Made by a program: the position numbers and the translations under genes. Below, piece by piece: positions 1 to 7,401 of a DNA stretch of 54,531 nt. This DNA comes from an uncultured bacterium (GTDB taxonomy: Bacteria; Verrucomicrobiota; Kiritimatiellia; RFP12; UBA1067), in assembly GCA_902764415.1 (NCBI GenBank), contig CACWVU010000014.1, positions 1 to 54,531 of the forward strand, written 5' to 3'. The notes under the pieces are model-generated. The model did not search any database and was not told the origin of the DNA. It saw only the letters and a list, made by a program, of their open reading frames with translations. Numbering within the stretch: the stretch's first letter is position 1; each line of letters opens with the position of its first letter.

Positions 1-1
1 C

Positions 2-109
2 GCGGCGAACGCCGTTTCGAAGGAGCTTGGCGAGAACCGCTTCAAGCAGCTCGTCAAGAAGATCGGCCAGGACAAGGCGATGGAGATGCTCAAGGGCGCA
101 CCACTCTAG
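2..109 (+). CDS. C-terminal fragment of an unrecognised protein (window edge)
   Basis: The frame beginning at base 2 gives 35 residues ending GAPL before a TAG at 107-109. Its composition is that of a real charged helical protein in this genome (KELGENRFKQLVKKIG), whereas the other two frames look like shadow translation. The start lies outside the window. The stop falls just before a twin-hairpin repeat, and a plausible old C-terminus (QGFKENYALLKKLSEM) continues in another frame at 150-200, so the gene was probably truncated by insertion of the repeat. The family is not recognised. Confidence 0.6.
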   Translation, partial: AANAVSKELGENRFKQLVKKIGQDKAMEMLKGAPL

Positions 110-112
110 CGA

Positions 113-138
113 CTTGCTTCGCAAGCGGGCTTCGCCCG
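113..138. repeat. REP-like twin hairpin
   Basis: Two perfect 5-bp hairpins with identical TTC loops stand back to back: CTTGC-TTC-GCAAG (113-125) and CGGGC-TTC-GCCCG (126-138). Paired short hairpins of this kind are typical of REP/BIME-type mobile palindromes. It lies exactly where the upstream reading frame breaks. No transposase that could move it is present in the window. Confidence 0.6.
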
Positions 139-149
139 GTGGATATGAG

Positions 150-200
150 CAGGGCTTCAAGGAGAACTACGCGCTCCTCAAGAAGCTCTCCGAGATGTAG
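150..200 (+). pseudogene. Displaced former C-terminus of the gene at 2-109
   Basis: In a frame shifted from the upstream fragment, these bases encode QGFKENYALLKKLSEM and a TAG stop. The style (Lys/Glu/Leu-rich helix) matches the upstream fragment. The simplest reading is that this was the original end of that protein, and that the hairpin element between them introduced a frameshift and an early stop. This is inference; no homologue was compared. Confidence 0.4.
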
Positions 201-240
201 GCTGTCTGGCAGCGTCGCGCGATTTATCCGCGACCACACT

Positions 241-279
241 AAACGCAGGCGCGGCACTTGATGCCGCGCCTGCGTTTTT
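241..279 (+). terminator. Rho-independent terminator
   Basis: A perfect 16-bp inverted repeat (241-256 pairs with 262-277, 5-nt loop CTTGA; the outer A-T pairs run into the T-tract) is followed by a run of Ts. It terminates the upstream gene. The T-run continues directly into the extended -10 of the next gene, so terminator and promoter share bases. Confidence 0.9.
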
Positions 280-307
280 GGTATAATACTGCCACAAACG
301 CTATAAT
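277..307 (+). promoter_or_regulatory. Tandem -10 elements for the gene at 347
   Basis: TTTGGTATAAT ends at 287 with the hexamer at 282-287 and an extended TGG. A second TATAAT lies at 302-307. The first is fused to the terminator T-tract. Both leave a real leader (about 33 to 53 nt) that carries an AAGGAG ribosome-binding site at about 331. Confidence 0.75.
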
Positions 308-346
308 ATGCGTCACTACAAACCACCCCAAAGGAGATAACTGGAA

Positions 347-1666
347 ATGCTGAAGAATCTCGCTCTCGCCGCGGCCATCGCCGCGTCTGCAGTCACCGCC
401 GGCGCCGCCGACATCTACGTTTCGCTCGATGGAGGCAAGAAGAAGAACCCCGGCACCAAGGAGGCTCCGCTCAAGAACCTCTGGCATGCGCTGGAGAAGG
501 CCGAGGACGGCGACACCATCCACCTTGCCGAAGGCGTCTACCCCGGCAACCTGAAGTGCAACTGGTTCTTGATCGACAAGGCGGTCTCGGTCATCGGCGG
601 CTACGCCAAGGACTTCTCCTCCCGCGACCCGCTTGCGCACCGCACGATGTTCCAGCCGCTCAACGAGAACAACGACAAGAAGGGCACGGGCTTGGGCATC
701 TTCACGATTGAGTTCACCAAGCGCCCGGCCCAGCCGAAGGGCGTGAACATGGTGTTCGACGGCCTGATCTTCGACGACGGCCAGGCGCAGAGCTACCACG
801 CCGTCAAGGGCAAGCCCGAGGGCGTAGAGACCGGCATGTGGCTCGAGCCGCCGGCGAAGGGCGACACGCCGTTTGCCTCCGCCAAGCGCTACCTAGTCTA
901 TTCGGCGACCGCCAACCGCGTCGAAGGGGACATCACCTTCCGCAACTGCGCGTTCGTGAACGCCGGCAACATCGCCATGAACCTCAACTGGTACAAGGGC
1001 AAGGTGACGATGGAGAACAACGTGTTCTGCAACAACATCATGGTCGGGGCCAACGTCTATTCGTCGAATCCGCAGCCGGGGGCAGTCGAGTGGGTGTTCA
1101 AGAACAACACCGTGCTGTTCACCTGGAGCCGCACCAGCGAGCTCTCCGACATGGGCTTCGGCATCCGCACCACGGCCAACGTCGTGTCCGACGTCGAGGA
1201 CAACGTGATCGGTCTCAGCGTGCTTACCGGCTGGGACAACACCAAGGGCCTCGACAAGACGAAGAAGATCAAGATGGACGGCAACGTGTTCTTCCTCAAC
1301 CGCCAGTCCGACGCCCAGATGACCAAGTCGCCGAGCGTGGTGAAGACCAAGGTCGAGGACTTCGAGGACGACGTCGAGGGCAACTTCGGCGTGGACTCCG
1401 CGCAGGAAAACGTCAGGCTCGACAACCCTGCCGCGTTCAAGGACCGCATCAACTCCGCCTATCTTAACGCTTTCCTCTCGATGAAGTACTCCGAGACCGC
1501 CACGCTCAACGCCGACAGCCTCAACGCTTTCCGCCAGGCGGTCGGACTGCCCCAGCAGGGCACGATCGTCTCGAAGGTCGACATGTTCGGCAACCGCTAT
1601 CCGCTTGAGGACGCGCTGAAGCTCTTCGGTGCGCTGGACGGCAAGGGCGCCCAGGCAATCAAGTAG
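347..1666 (+). CDS. Secreted right-handed beta-helix-like protein
   Basis: This is a 439-aa protein with a clear Sec signal peptide (about residues 1-21, cleavage after AGA/AA). The N-terminal mature part follows the pattern of pectate-lyase-like/DUF1565 proteins: a short strand ending in VSLDGG, then a segment on reaching through the APLKNLWHALEKAEDGDTI stretch, then LAEGVYPGN. Repeated short beta segments such as FRNCAFVNAGNIAMN and MENNVFCNN, with Asn/Val/Phe ladders, suggest a parallel beta-helix. It probably binds or processes polysaccharide outside the cytoplasm, but no catalytic residues can be assigned. The ATG has an AAGGAG ribosome-binding site 8 nt upstream. The next gene starts 16 nt after its stop, so the two are likely co-transcribed. 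Confidence 0.75.
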   Translation: MLKNLALAAAIAASAVTAGAADIYVSLDGGKKKNPGTKEAPLKNLWHALEKAEDGDTIHLAEGVYPGNLKCNWFLIDKAVSVIGGYAKDFSSRDPLAHRTMFQPLNENNDKKGTGLGIFTIEFTKRPAQPKGVNMVFDGLIFDDGQAQSYHAVKGKPEGVETGMWLEPPAKGDTPFASAKRYLVYSATANRVEGDITFRNCAFVNAGNIAMNLNWYKGKVTMENNVFCNNIMVGANVYSSNPQPGAVEWVFKNNTVLFTWSRTSELSDMGFGIRTTANVVSDVEDNVIGLSVLTGWDNTKGLDKTKKIKMDGNVFFLNRQSDAQMTKSPSVVKTKVEDFEDDVEGNFGVDSAQENVRLDNPAAFKDRINSAYLNAFLSMKYSETATLNADSLNAFRQAVGLPQQGTIVSKVDMFGNRYPLEDALKLFGALDGKGAQAIK

Positions 1667-1682
1667 CGGAAGGAGGCTGGAG

Positions 1683-4169
1683 ATGAAGACGGCGCTCGTC
1701 CTTGCATTCGCCGCATTGGCAATCGCTGCCGTCGCCGCCGACGCGGTGTCGCTGCCTCGGCCGCCGCGGCCGGAGCCGCCGCTGCCGCAGCCGGTGTTCC
1801 GCCCGGCGCAGGAGCGCGCCGGCGAGCACCCGGTCAAGGTCGAGTGCAGGCGCGAGATCGTCGAGGACAACGGCCTTTTGAGGAAGGTCTCGGCGAGCAT
1901 CGTCTTCACCAACCCCAACCAGCGTGTCTTCGAGGGCGAGCTCGAGCTGCCGCTCCCGGACCGCGCGGCAGTCTGCGGCTACGCGCTCGAGGTGAACGGC
2001 ACGATGGTGCCCGGCGTCGTCGTCGGCAAGGACGAGGCGCGCATCGCCTTCGAGAACGAGAAGCGTCAGGGCGTCGACCCCGGCATTGTCGAGCACGTCA
2101 AGGGCAACGTCTGGCGGACGCGCATCTACCCGCTGATGCCGGGGGTGCCGCGCAAGGCGCAGATCGACTACATCGTCGAGAACGACGTCGCCGCGGCGGA
2201 CGCGACGGCACCGGTGGTTGAGCGCGACGGCGAGGACGTTTTCCTCGGCGAGATCGCCCAGGGCGGAGGCGAGTCGCGTGCGGAGCGGCTCCGCAAGGCG
2301 TTCCGCGCCACGATCTGCTGGGACGCGTCGATGTCGCGCCTGGGCAAGGTCCAGGCCGACCGCAACCTGCTCGAGTGCCTGCCCGAGGAGGGCGAGTTCA
2401 AGCTCGTCGTCTTCCGCAACGTGATCGAGCCGGCGGTGGAGTTCAAGTCCCGCAAGGACCTCCTCGCCGCGATCGACCTGCTCGTCTATGACGGCGGGAC
2501 CGTCCCGATCGAGGAAGTGGAGCGCATCAAGTCCGATTCGCCGCTGTTCCTGTTCACGGACGAGAAGGACTGCGACGCCGGGTCCGCGCGGCGAGTGAGG
2601 ATCCGCAAGCTCGACGCGGCGGAAGTCGCCGCGCTCAAGTCCACGCCGAAGGAAGGTCGACTTCTGGCCACGGCCTGGGCGGCCAACTTCATCGCCGACC
2701 ACGCGGCGGACGCGGAGAACCGCCGCGAGGAGTTCGTCCAGCTCGGCCGCCGCTACGGCGTGGCAAGCCCGGTGACGTCGCTCATCGTCCTCGAGCGCCT
2801 CGACCAGTACCTCAGGTACAAGATCGAACCGCCGAAGTCGATGTCCTTCCACGACGAGTGGGTGAAGCGCCGCGCGGCGGATGACGACCCCATCGCCGCG
2901 GCGAAGGCGAAGAGCGAACACCTGAGCCGGCTGCTCAACTACTGGGAGGAGCGCGTCAAGTGGTGGAACGACCCCATCCCGCCCAAGCGCACGCCGAAGA
3001 GCGGCGTCTTCGACGGCGTCGAGGCCGAGGCAGAGGAAGACGGCGTGGTGGCTTTATCTGCCGCGGCCGGCGCGACCGCGCCGAGGTCGGTAAATCGTGA
3101 AAGCAGTCCTGTGACAATGCGGCGCATGTCGGGGACGCACAACGCGTCAGCTTTTGGGGACATGCGAATGGCGAAGTCGGCGGCTCCTGCGCCAGAGGCA
3201 GCAGGCGGCAGTGCGGCTTCGGTGAAGATCGCCGCGTGGGATCCCAAGACGCCGTATCTGAAGGCCATTGGCGCGGCGGCGCCTGACGCGCGCTACGCCG
3301 AGTACCTGAAGCAGCGCGAGGAGCACGGCAACGCGCCGTCGTTCTACTTCGACTGCGCGGGCTGGTTCTTCAAGGCGAAGGAGAAGGCGCTCGCGGTGAG
3401 GATCCTCTCCAACCTCTCCGAGATGAAGCTCAACGACGTCGCGCTCCTGCGCACGATGGGCTGGCGGCTCCGCGAGGCAAAGTGCTACGACGAGTCGATT
3501 GCCGTCTTCCGCCGCGTGCTCGCGATGCGCGGTGAGGAACCGCAGTCGAAGCGCGACCTCGCGCTTGTCCTCACCGAGCGCGGCAAGGCAGAGAAGGACG
3601 CGGCGATGCTCGCCGAGTCGATGAAGCTCCTCCACTCGGCGGCGTTCGAGCCGTCGGCGCGCCGCTCCGCCCGCCGCGGCAACGACTTCCAGACGAGCGT
3701 CCTCGCGCTGGAGGAGCTCAACGGGCTCATCGCGTGGTGTGCGGCGAACGACGTCAAGGCCGAGCCGCCGCCGATGGACGCTGCCTACCGCCGCGACCTG
3801 CCGCTCGCGCTGAGGATCGTGATGAGCTGGGACGTGGACGAGACCGACATCGACCTCCACGTGCTGGAGCCGGGCGGCGAGGAGGCGTACTACAGTCACC
3901 GGCGCACTTCGTCCGGCGGGTTCGTCTCCGAGGACGTGACGACCGGCTATGGCCCCGAGGAGTATCTCCGCAAGACCTCCGAGAAGGGCGTCTACAAGGT
4001 GATGGCCAACTACTTCGCCTCGCACCAGCAGGCGCTCGTGGGCGCAGCGACGGTGACGGCGAGCGTCTACACCGGGTGGGGGACGAAGGACGAGAAGATG
4101 GAGACGCTCTCCTTCCGCCTCGACAAGCCGAAGGACAAGCACCTCGTTGGCGAGGTGAAGGTTGATTGA
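1683..4169 (+). CDS. VIT-domain and DUF2135 secreted protein
   Basis: This 828-aa protein has a signal peptide (about residues 1-19) and a Pro-rich linker. A vault/inter-alpha-trypsin (VIT) domain covers about residues 50-165 (LELPLPDRAAVCGYALEVNG, then WRTRIYPLMPG). A Lys-rich middle region lacks a recognisable MIDAS-type vWA motif. A TPR-like helical stretch covers about 550-690. A C-terminal DUF2135 domain covers about 705-825 (SWDVDETDIDLHVLEPGGE, GVYKVMANYF). Such proteins are exported and thought to act in adhesion or envelope assembly. The ATG at 1683 has a GGAGG site and is preferred over an upstream in-frame start inside the previous gene. The kinase gene that follows overlaps it by 8 nt. 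Confidence 0.85.
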   Translation: MKTALVLAFAALAIAAVAADAVSLPRPPRPEPPLPQPVFRPAQERAGEHPVKVECRREIVEDNGLLRKVSASIVFTNPNQRVFEGELELPLPDRAAVCGYALEVNGTMVPGVVVGKDEARIAFENEKRQGVDPGIVEHVKGNVWRTRIYPLMPGVPRKAQIDYIVENDVAAADATAPVVERDGEDVFLGEIAQGGGESRAERLRKAFRATICWDASMSRLGKVQADRNLLECLPEEGEFKLVVFRNVIEPAVEFKSRKDLLAAIDLLVYDGGTVPIEEVERIKSDSPLFLFTDEKDCDAGSARRVRIRKLDAAEVAALKSTPKEGRLLATAWAANFIADHAADAENRREEFVQLGRRYGVASPVTSLIVLERLDQYLRYKIEPPKSMSFHDEWVKRRAADDDPIAAAKAKSEHLSRLLNYWEERVKWWNDPIPPKRTPKSGVFDGVEAEAEEDGVVALSAAAGATAPRSVNRESSPVTMRRMSGTHNASAFGDMRMAKSAAPAPEAAGGSAASVKIAAWDPKTPYLKAIGAAAPDARYAEYLKQREEHGNAPSFYFDCAGWFFKAKEKALAVRILSNLSEMKLNDVALLRTMGWRLREAKCYDESIAVFRRVLAMRGEEPQSKRDLALVLTERGKAEKDAAMLAESMKLLHSAAFEPSARRSARRGNDFQTSVLALEELNGLIAWCAANDVKAEPPPMDAAYRRDLPLALRIVMSWDVDETDIDLHVLEPGGEEAYYSHRRTSSGGFVSEDVTTGYGPEEYLRKTSEKGVYKVMANYFASHQQALVGAATVTASVYTGWGTKDEKMETLSFRLDKPKDKHLVGEVKVD

Positions 4170-5556
4170 CGCCGTGACGCTCGAAGGCTGGCTTTCCCGG
4201 CGGAGTCCAGACGACCCGCCGGACTGCCGTCTTCAGCGCGGCGCGGTGGTCGGCGACTGGCGGATCGAGGCGTTCCTCGGCAAGGGGCTCTCGGCCGAGG
4301 TCTACCGCGTGGTCGGGGTGAGCAACGGCCGCGAGGGCGCGCTCAAGCTGCTGACCGACTCGAGCCGCGGGCTCGGCGAGCGCTTCCGGGCAGAGGCGGA
4401 CATGCTCCGGCGACTTCCGCTCCGTCCGCTGCCGCGGTACCTCGGCGGCGGCGAGTTGGGCGGGGCACCTTACTATGTTATGGAGCACCTCCATCCGCTG
4501 CCGCCAGAGATGCCGCGCGCCGCGGTGCCGGCGTTCATGGTGGCAGTCGCGCGCTCGGTCCACGACCTGCACGACGCCGGCTACATCCACCGCGACCTGA
4601 AGCCCGGCAACATCATGCTCCGCCGCAACGGCGAGCCGGTGCTGATCGATCTCGGCCTCGCCAAGCGCCACGACGCCGGGGTAATCGATCCGGTGGTGCG
4701 CCACGGGCGGAGCATCTCGATCATCGACGGGCGCCCGGTCGGCGTGGGCACGCTCGACTTCGCCGCGCCCGAGCAGCTCCTCAAGGCGGAGGCGTCGGTG
4801 CAGAGCGACGTCTTCTCGCTCGGCAAGATCATGCTCTCGCTCTACGGCGGCCGGCCGCCGCGCAGCCTCAAGTCCGTGATCCGCCGCGCCACGCGCGAGC
4901 AGCCGGACGACCGCTACGGCTCGGCGCGCGAGTTCGCGAACGCCATCCGCCACCGCTACCGCGCCCGCTGGGCGCTTGCTTTCCTGCTGCTCGCCGCCGT
5001 CGCAGCTGTAGCATTCGCCTGGTGGCGGCAGCCACAGGTCACTCCACCGCCCACTCAGCCTCCCGCACCGCCGCTCGCTCCAGCGGCGCCTTCGATGGGC
5101 CAGCTTCCAGACGAGCCTGACGGCGACTACTTTCGGCGGATGCGCGAGCTTGCCGAGCGCGGCGAGGCGGCGGCGATGTTCAAGACGGGGCTGCTGCTCT
5201 TCCATGGCACCGGCTGCGTGGTGGACCGTCCCTCCGCCTTCCGCTGGTACCTGCGCGCCGCGGAACTGGGCAACATCGCGGCGATGAACGACCTCGCCTA
5301 CTGCCTCATCAACGGCTTCGGCATCCCGGCGAACCCGGAGGAGGGCTTTGCGTGGGCGCTCAGGGCGGCGGAGAAGGGCCATTCGCCGTCGCAGGTGATG
5401 GTCGGCGAATGCTATATGAGCGGCACCGGCACGAAGGCAGACGGCGAGAAGGCGCTTTTGTGGCTGCGGCGCGCCGCGATGCAGGGCAACAACCGCGCCA
5501 GGATGCTGCTTAAGGACTGGCCAACGGACGGTTCATCGACTGAACCAACTCGCTGA
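4162..5556 (+). CDS. Membrane-anchored Ser/Thr kinase with Sel1 repeats
   Basis: This 464-aa protein has a degenerate glycine loop (GKGLSAEVY, about 40-48), Lys62 in ALKLL, a catalytic loop HRDLKPGN (143-150), DLG in place of DFG (163-165) and GTLDFAAPEQ. The C-lobe is short. One membrane segment (about 270-288) and a Pro-rich linker lead to three Sel1-type repeats (about 330-455), placed outside or in the periplasm if the kinase is cytosolic. The start is TTG at 4162, inside the end of the VIT gene; GTG at 4174 is an alternative. Its last 47 nt overlap, tail to tail, the sigma-factor gene on the other strand. This arrangement suggests the kinase, VIT protein and sigma factor form one signalling locus (inference). 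Confidence 0.85.
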   Translation: MIDAVTLEGWLSRRSPDDPPDCRLQRGAVVGDWRIEAFLGKGLSAEVYRVVGVSNGREGALKLLTDSSRGLGERFRAEADMLRRLPLRPLPRYLGGGELGGAPYYVMEHLHPLPPEMPRAAVPAFMVAVARSVHDLHDAGYIHRDLKPGNIMLRRNGEPVLIDLGLAKRHDAGVIDPVVRHGRSISIIDGRPVGVGTLDFAAPEQLLKAEASVQSDVFSLGKIMLSLYGGRPPRSLKSVIRRATREQPDDRYGSAREFANAIRHRYRARWALAFLLLAAVAAVAFAWWRQPQVTPPPTQPPAPPLAPAAPSMGQLPDEPDGDYFRRMRELAERGEAAAMFKTGLLLFHGTGCVVDRPSAFRWYLRAAELGNIAAMNDLAYCLINGFGIPANPEEGFAWALRAAEKGHSPSQVMVGECYMSGTGTKADGEKALLWLRRAAMQGNNRARMLLKDWPTDGSSTEPTR

Positions 5557-6112
5557 GCCGGTTGATCATCCGGTTCTTGATCTGGTCGACGTTGTTGCGC
5601 GTCGTCCCGAACTCAGCCGCCACCTGGGCAGGCTTCTCGTGCATCAGCACGACGTGGCGGAAGATCTCGCGCGTTGCCGACGAGATGCTGTCGTCCGCCA
5701 TGAGCTGGGTTACGGCCGCCTCGAAGATGGCCTTGCGCATCGAATCGCTGTTGGCGTCGTCTTCGTCGTCGTGGAAATGTTCGACGCGGTTCTTCGCGTA
5801 GGCGTCGATATTGTCGGCCTCGGCCTGGCGGCGGCGGATCTCGGAGACGGCCTTGTGGCGGATGATGCCGATTAGGTAGTTGCGGAAGTGCCCCTTGCGG
5901 TCGGGGTCGTAGCGGTAGTTCGGCAGCGCCTTCATGAGCGCGACGAGCGTCTCCTGGATGACGTCGTCGGCCTCGATGGTCGGGAAGTGCGTTGCGAGGT
6001 AGGCGCGCATCGGCTGCTCGTAGGTGCGGCAGAACTCGGTCCACCGCGCGCTGTCGGGGCAGTTCGAGATGGTCTCGATCAGGGATATTTTCGTTGCAGG
6101 AGGGGTGTTCAT
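5510..6112 (-). CDS. ECF-type RNA polymerase sigma factor
   Basis: This 200-aa protein has sigma-70 region 2 (PTIEADDVIQETLVALMKAL, then GHFRNYLIGIIRHKAVSEI RRR) and a region 4 helix-turn-helix (EKPAQVAAEFGTTRNNVDQI). The alanine-to-arginine spacing is like planctomycete/verrucomicrobial ECF factors. The ATG at 6112 (MNTPPATK) is preferred because a TGTGGTAAAAT -10 lies 14 nt upstream; a longer open frame to 6202 has no initiation signal. No anti-sigma factor is adjacent. The convergent gene is a membrane kinase, and pairing of ECF factors with kinases is known in the PVC group, so control by phosphorylation is possible (inference). The 3' end overlaps the kinase gene (5510-5556). Confidence 0.9.
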   Translation of the reverse strand: MNTPPATKISLIETISNCPDSARWTEFCRTYEQPMRAYLATHFPTIEADDVIQETLVALMKALPNYRYDPDRKGHFRNYLIGIIRHKAVSEIRRRQAEADNIDAYAKNRVEHFHDDEDDANSDSMRKAIFEAAVTQLMADDSISSATREIFRHVVLMHEKPAQVAAEFGTTRNNVDQIKNRMINRLSELVQSMNRPLASP

Positions 6113-6126
6113 GGCTTGGTGCAGGA

Positions 6127-6137
6127 ATTTTACCACA
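6127..6137 (-). promoter_or_regulatory. Extended -10 (TGTGGTAAAAT) for the sigma factor
   Basis: On the minus strand this reads TGTGG-TAAAAT with the hexamer at 6127-6132. It matches the window's TGG-TATAAT pattern with one change. Predicted transcription start is about 6120, giving a leader of about 8 nt without a clear Shine-Dalgarno sequence. Confidence 0.55.
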
Positions 6138-6210
6138 TTGCCCTGCCCGCCGTCAATCCGCCGTGAGCTCAAGTTTCCGTCCGCCGCCCCTTGATTTTCC
6201 AACGCGGAAA

Positions 6211-6220
6211 GTGGTATAAT
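6211..6220 (+). promoter_or_regulatory. Extended -10 for the leaderless gene at 6228
   Basis: GTGG-TATAAT with the hexamer at 6215-6220, 7 nt before the ATG at 6228. The predicted start of transcription is 6227, so the mRNA is essentially leaderless; no ribosome-binding site is present. Confidence 0.75.
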
Positions 6221-6227
6221 TCAGCAC

Positions 6228-6455
6228 ATGACGATCAAGAAACCAATGAGGCCCAAGAACGCCGCCCCCGGTCCCAACGCCGGAGCGCCCGGCGGCGCGA
6301 CCATCGCCGACCGCTTCAAGCTCGACGCGCCGGTGCAGAAGCAGGCGCCCAAGGGCACCACCGCAGTGTTCATCTGCGCGCTCATCTCGCTCGGAGTCGT
6401 CGGGGTGCTCGCGTACATGCTCTGGAAGCATTGGGAATTCCTGATGCCGGCCTGA
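6228..6455 (+). CDS. Small single-pass membrane protein upstream of nadC
   Basis: This 75-aa protein has a basic, Pro/Ala/Gly-rich N-terminus (about 1-40), one hydrophobic segment (about 46-66, AVFICALISLGVVGVLAYML) and a short WKHWEF tail. It has no recognisable family. It is expected to sit in the inner membrane with the basic N-terminus inside. It is read from a leaderless promoter, and its stop codon overlaps the nadC start by one base (TGATG), so nadC translation probably depends on it. Confidence 0.7.
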   Translation: MTIKKPMRPKNAAPGPNAGAPGGATIADRFKLDAPVQKQAPKGTTAVFICALISLGVVGVLAYMLWKHWEFLMPA

Positions 6456-7360
6456 TGGGGGCGTTTGCAGTGAAGGACGTGATGCGTTCGCCGCGCGCGA
6501 AGGCCGCGGTTCGGTTCGCTCTCGACGAGGACCTCGGCAACGCGTCCGCGCTCGCGTTCCCGCGCTGGCTGGACGCGACGAGCGAGGCGCTGGTCGATCC
6601 CGACGCTGTCGCCACCGGCGAGATCTACCCCAAGGGCAAGGGCTGCGTCGTCGCCGGCGCGACGGTGGCGCGTGCGGTGCTGAAAGCGGTCGACCCGCGC
6701 ATCCAGGTGCGGATTACGGTACCCGACGGCGCAAAGGCGCGCGTCTGCGAGCCGATCCTCGTCTTCCGCGGCAAGGCCAGGAGCATCCTCGCCGCCGAGC
6801 GCACCGCCCTCAACTTCATGCAGCGCATGTGCGCGACGGCGACGCTGACGCGCGCCTTCGTGGACGCGACGAAGCGCTACGGCACGCTGATCCTCGACAC
6901 GCGCAAGACCACCCCGGGGCTCAGGGTGTTCGAGAAGTACGCCGTCCTCTGCGGCGGCGGCGCGAACCACCGCATGGGCATGTACGACCGCGTCCTCATG
7001 AAGGACAACCACCGCCGGCTCTGGAAGGGCGGCGACCCGTCCGCGCTCGACGAGGCGGTGCGCGCCGCGCGCGCCAAGTTCCCGCGGCTCGCGGTGGAGG
7101 TCGAGGTCGAGTCGCTTGAGGAGTGCGCGAGCGCGCTTAAGGCCAGGCCGGAGTGGATCATGCTCGACAACATGTCCGTCGCCGACATGCGCCGCTGCGT
7201 CAGGATGTGTCGCGGCATCTCGAAGACCGAGGCGTCCGGCGGCATCACGCTTGACCGCGCGCGCGAGGTTGCCGCGACCGGAGTCACGGCGATTTCGCTC
7301 GGCTGCCTCACCCACTCGGCCGGCTCCGCCGACCTGAGCCTCGAATGGCGCTCGGTCTAA
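6455..7360 (+). CDS. nadC: Nicotinate-nucleotide pyrophosphorylase (quinolinate phosphoribosyltransferase)
   Basis: This 301-aa protein is of normal length for NadC, which converts quinolinate and PRPP to nicotinate mononucleotide, CO2 and pyrophosphate in de novo NAD synthesis. Diagnostic stretches are RTALNFMQRMCATAT, LILDTRKTTPGLR (PRPP/quinolinate site), GGGANHRMGMYD, KDNH, VEVEVESLEE and IMLDNM, followed by GGITLDRAREVAATGV. The ATG overlaps the stop of the preceding membrane-protein gene. nadA and nadB are not in the window. Confidence 0.96.
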   Translation: MGAFAVKDVMRSPRAKAAVRFALDEDLGNASALAFPRWLDATSEALVDPDAVATGEIYPKGKGCVVAGATVARAVLKAVDPRIQVRITVPDGAKARVCEPILVFRGKARSILAAERTALNFMQRMCATATLTRAFVDATKRYGTLILDTRKTTPGLRVFEKYAVLCGGGANHRMGMYDRVLMKDNHRRLWKGGDPSALDEAVRAARAKFPRLAVEVEVESLEECASALKARPEWIMLDNMSVADMRRCVRMCRGISKTEASGGITLDRAREVAATGVTAISLGCLTHSAGSADLSLEWRSV

Positions 7361-7401
7361 GGCGCAGGTGTAGATTTTCAAAAGAGAAAGGAAACAATGG
7401 A

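Noticed and set aside
1683..4169. von Willebrand A domain in the VIT protein
   Set aside because: VIT proteins often carry one, but no DxSxS MIDAS motif is visible in the middle region.
3754..5382. Very long antisense open frames, for example 542 aa opposite the kinase gene and similar ones opposite nadC, lysA, cca, guaB and the metzincin gene
   Set aside because: They are Arg/Ala/His/Val-rich mirror frames caused by high third-position GC, lack start signals and conserved motifs, and lie opposite well-recognised genes.
6113..6202. N-terminal extension of the sigma factor frame
   Set aside because: The added residues have no initiation signal and overlap the -10 element that fits the start at 6112.
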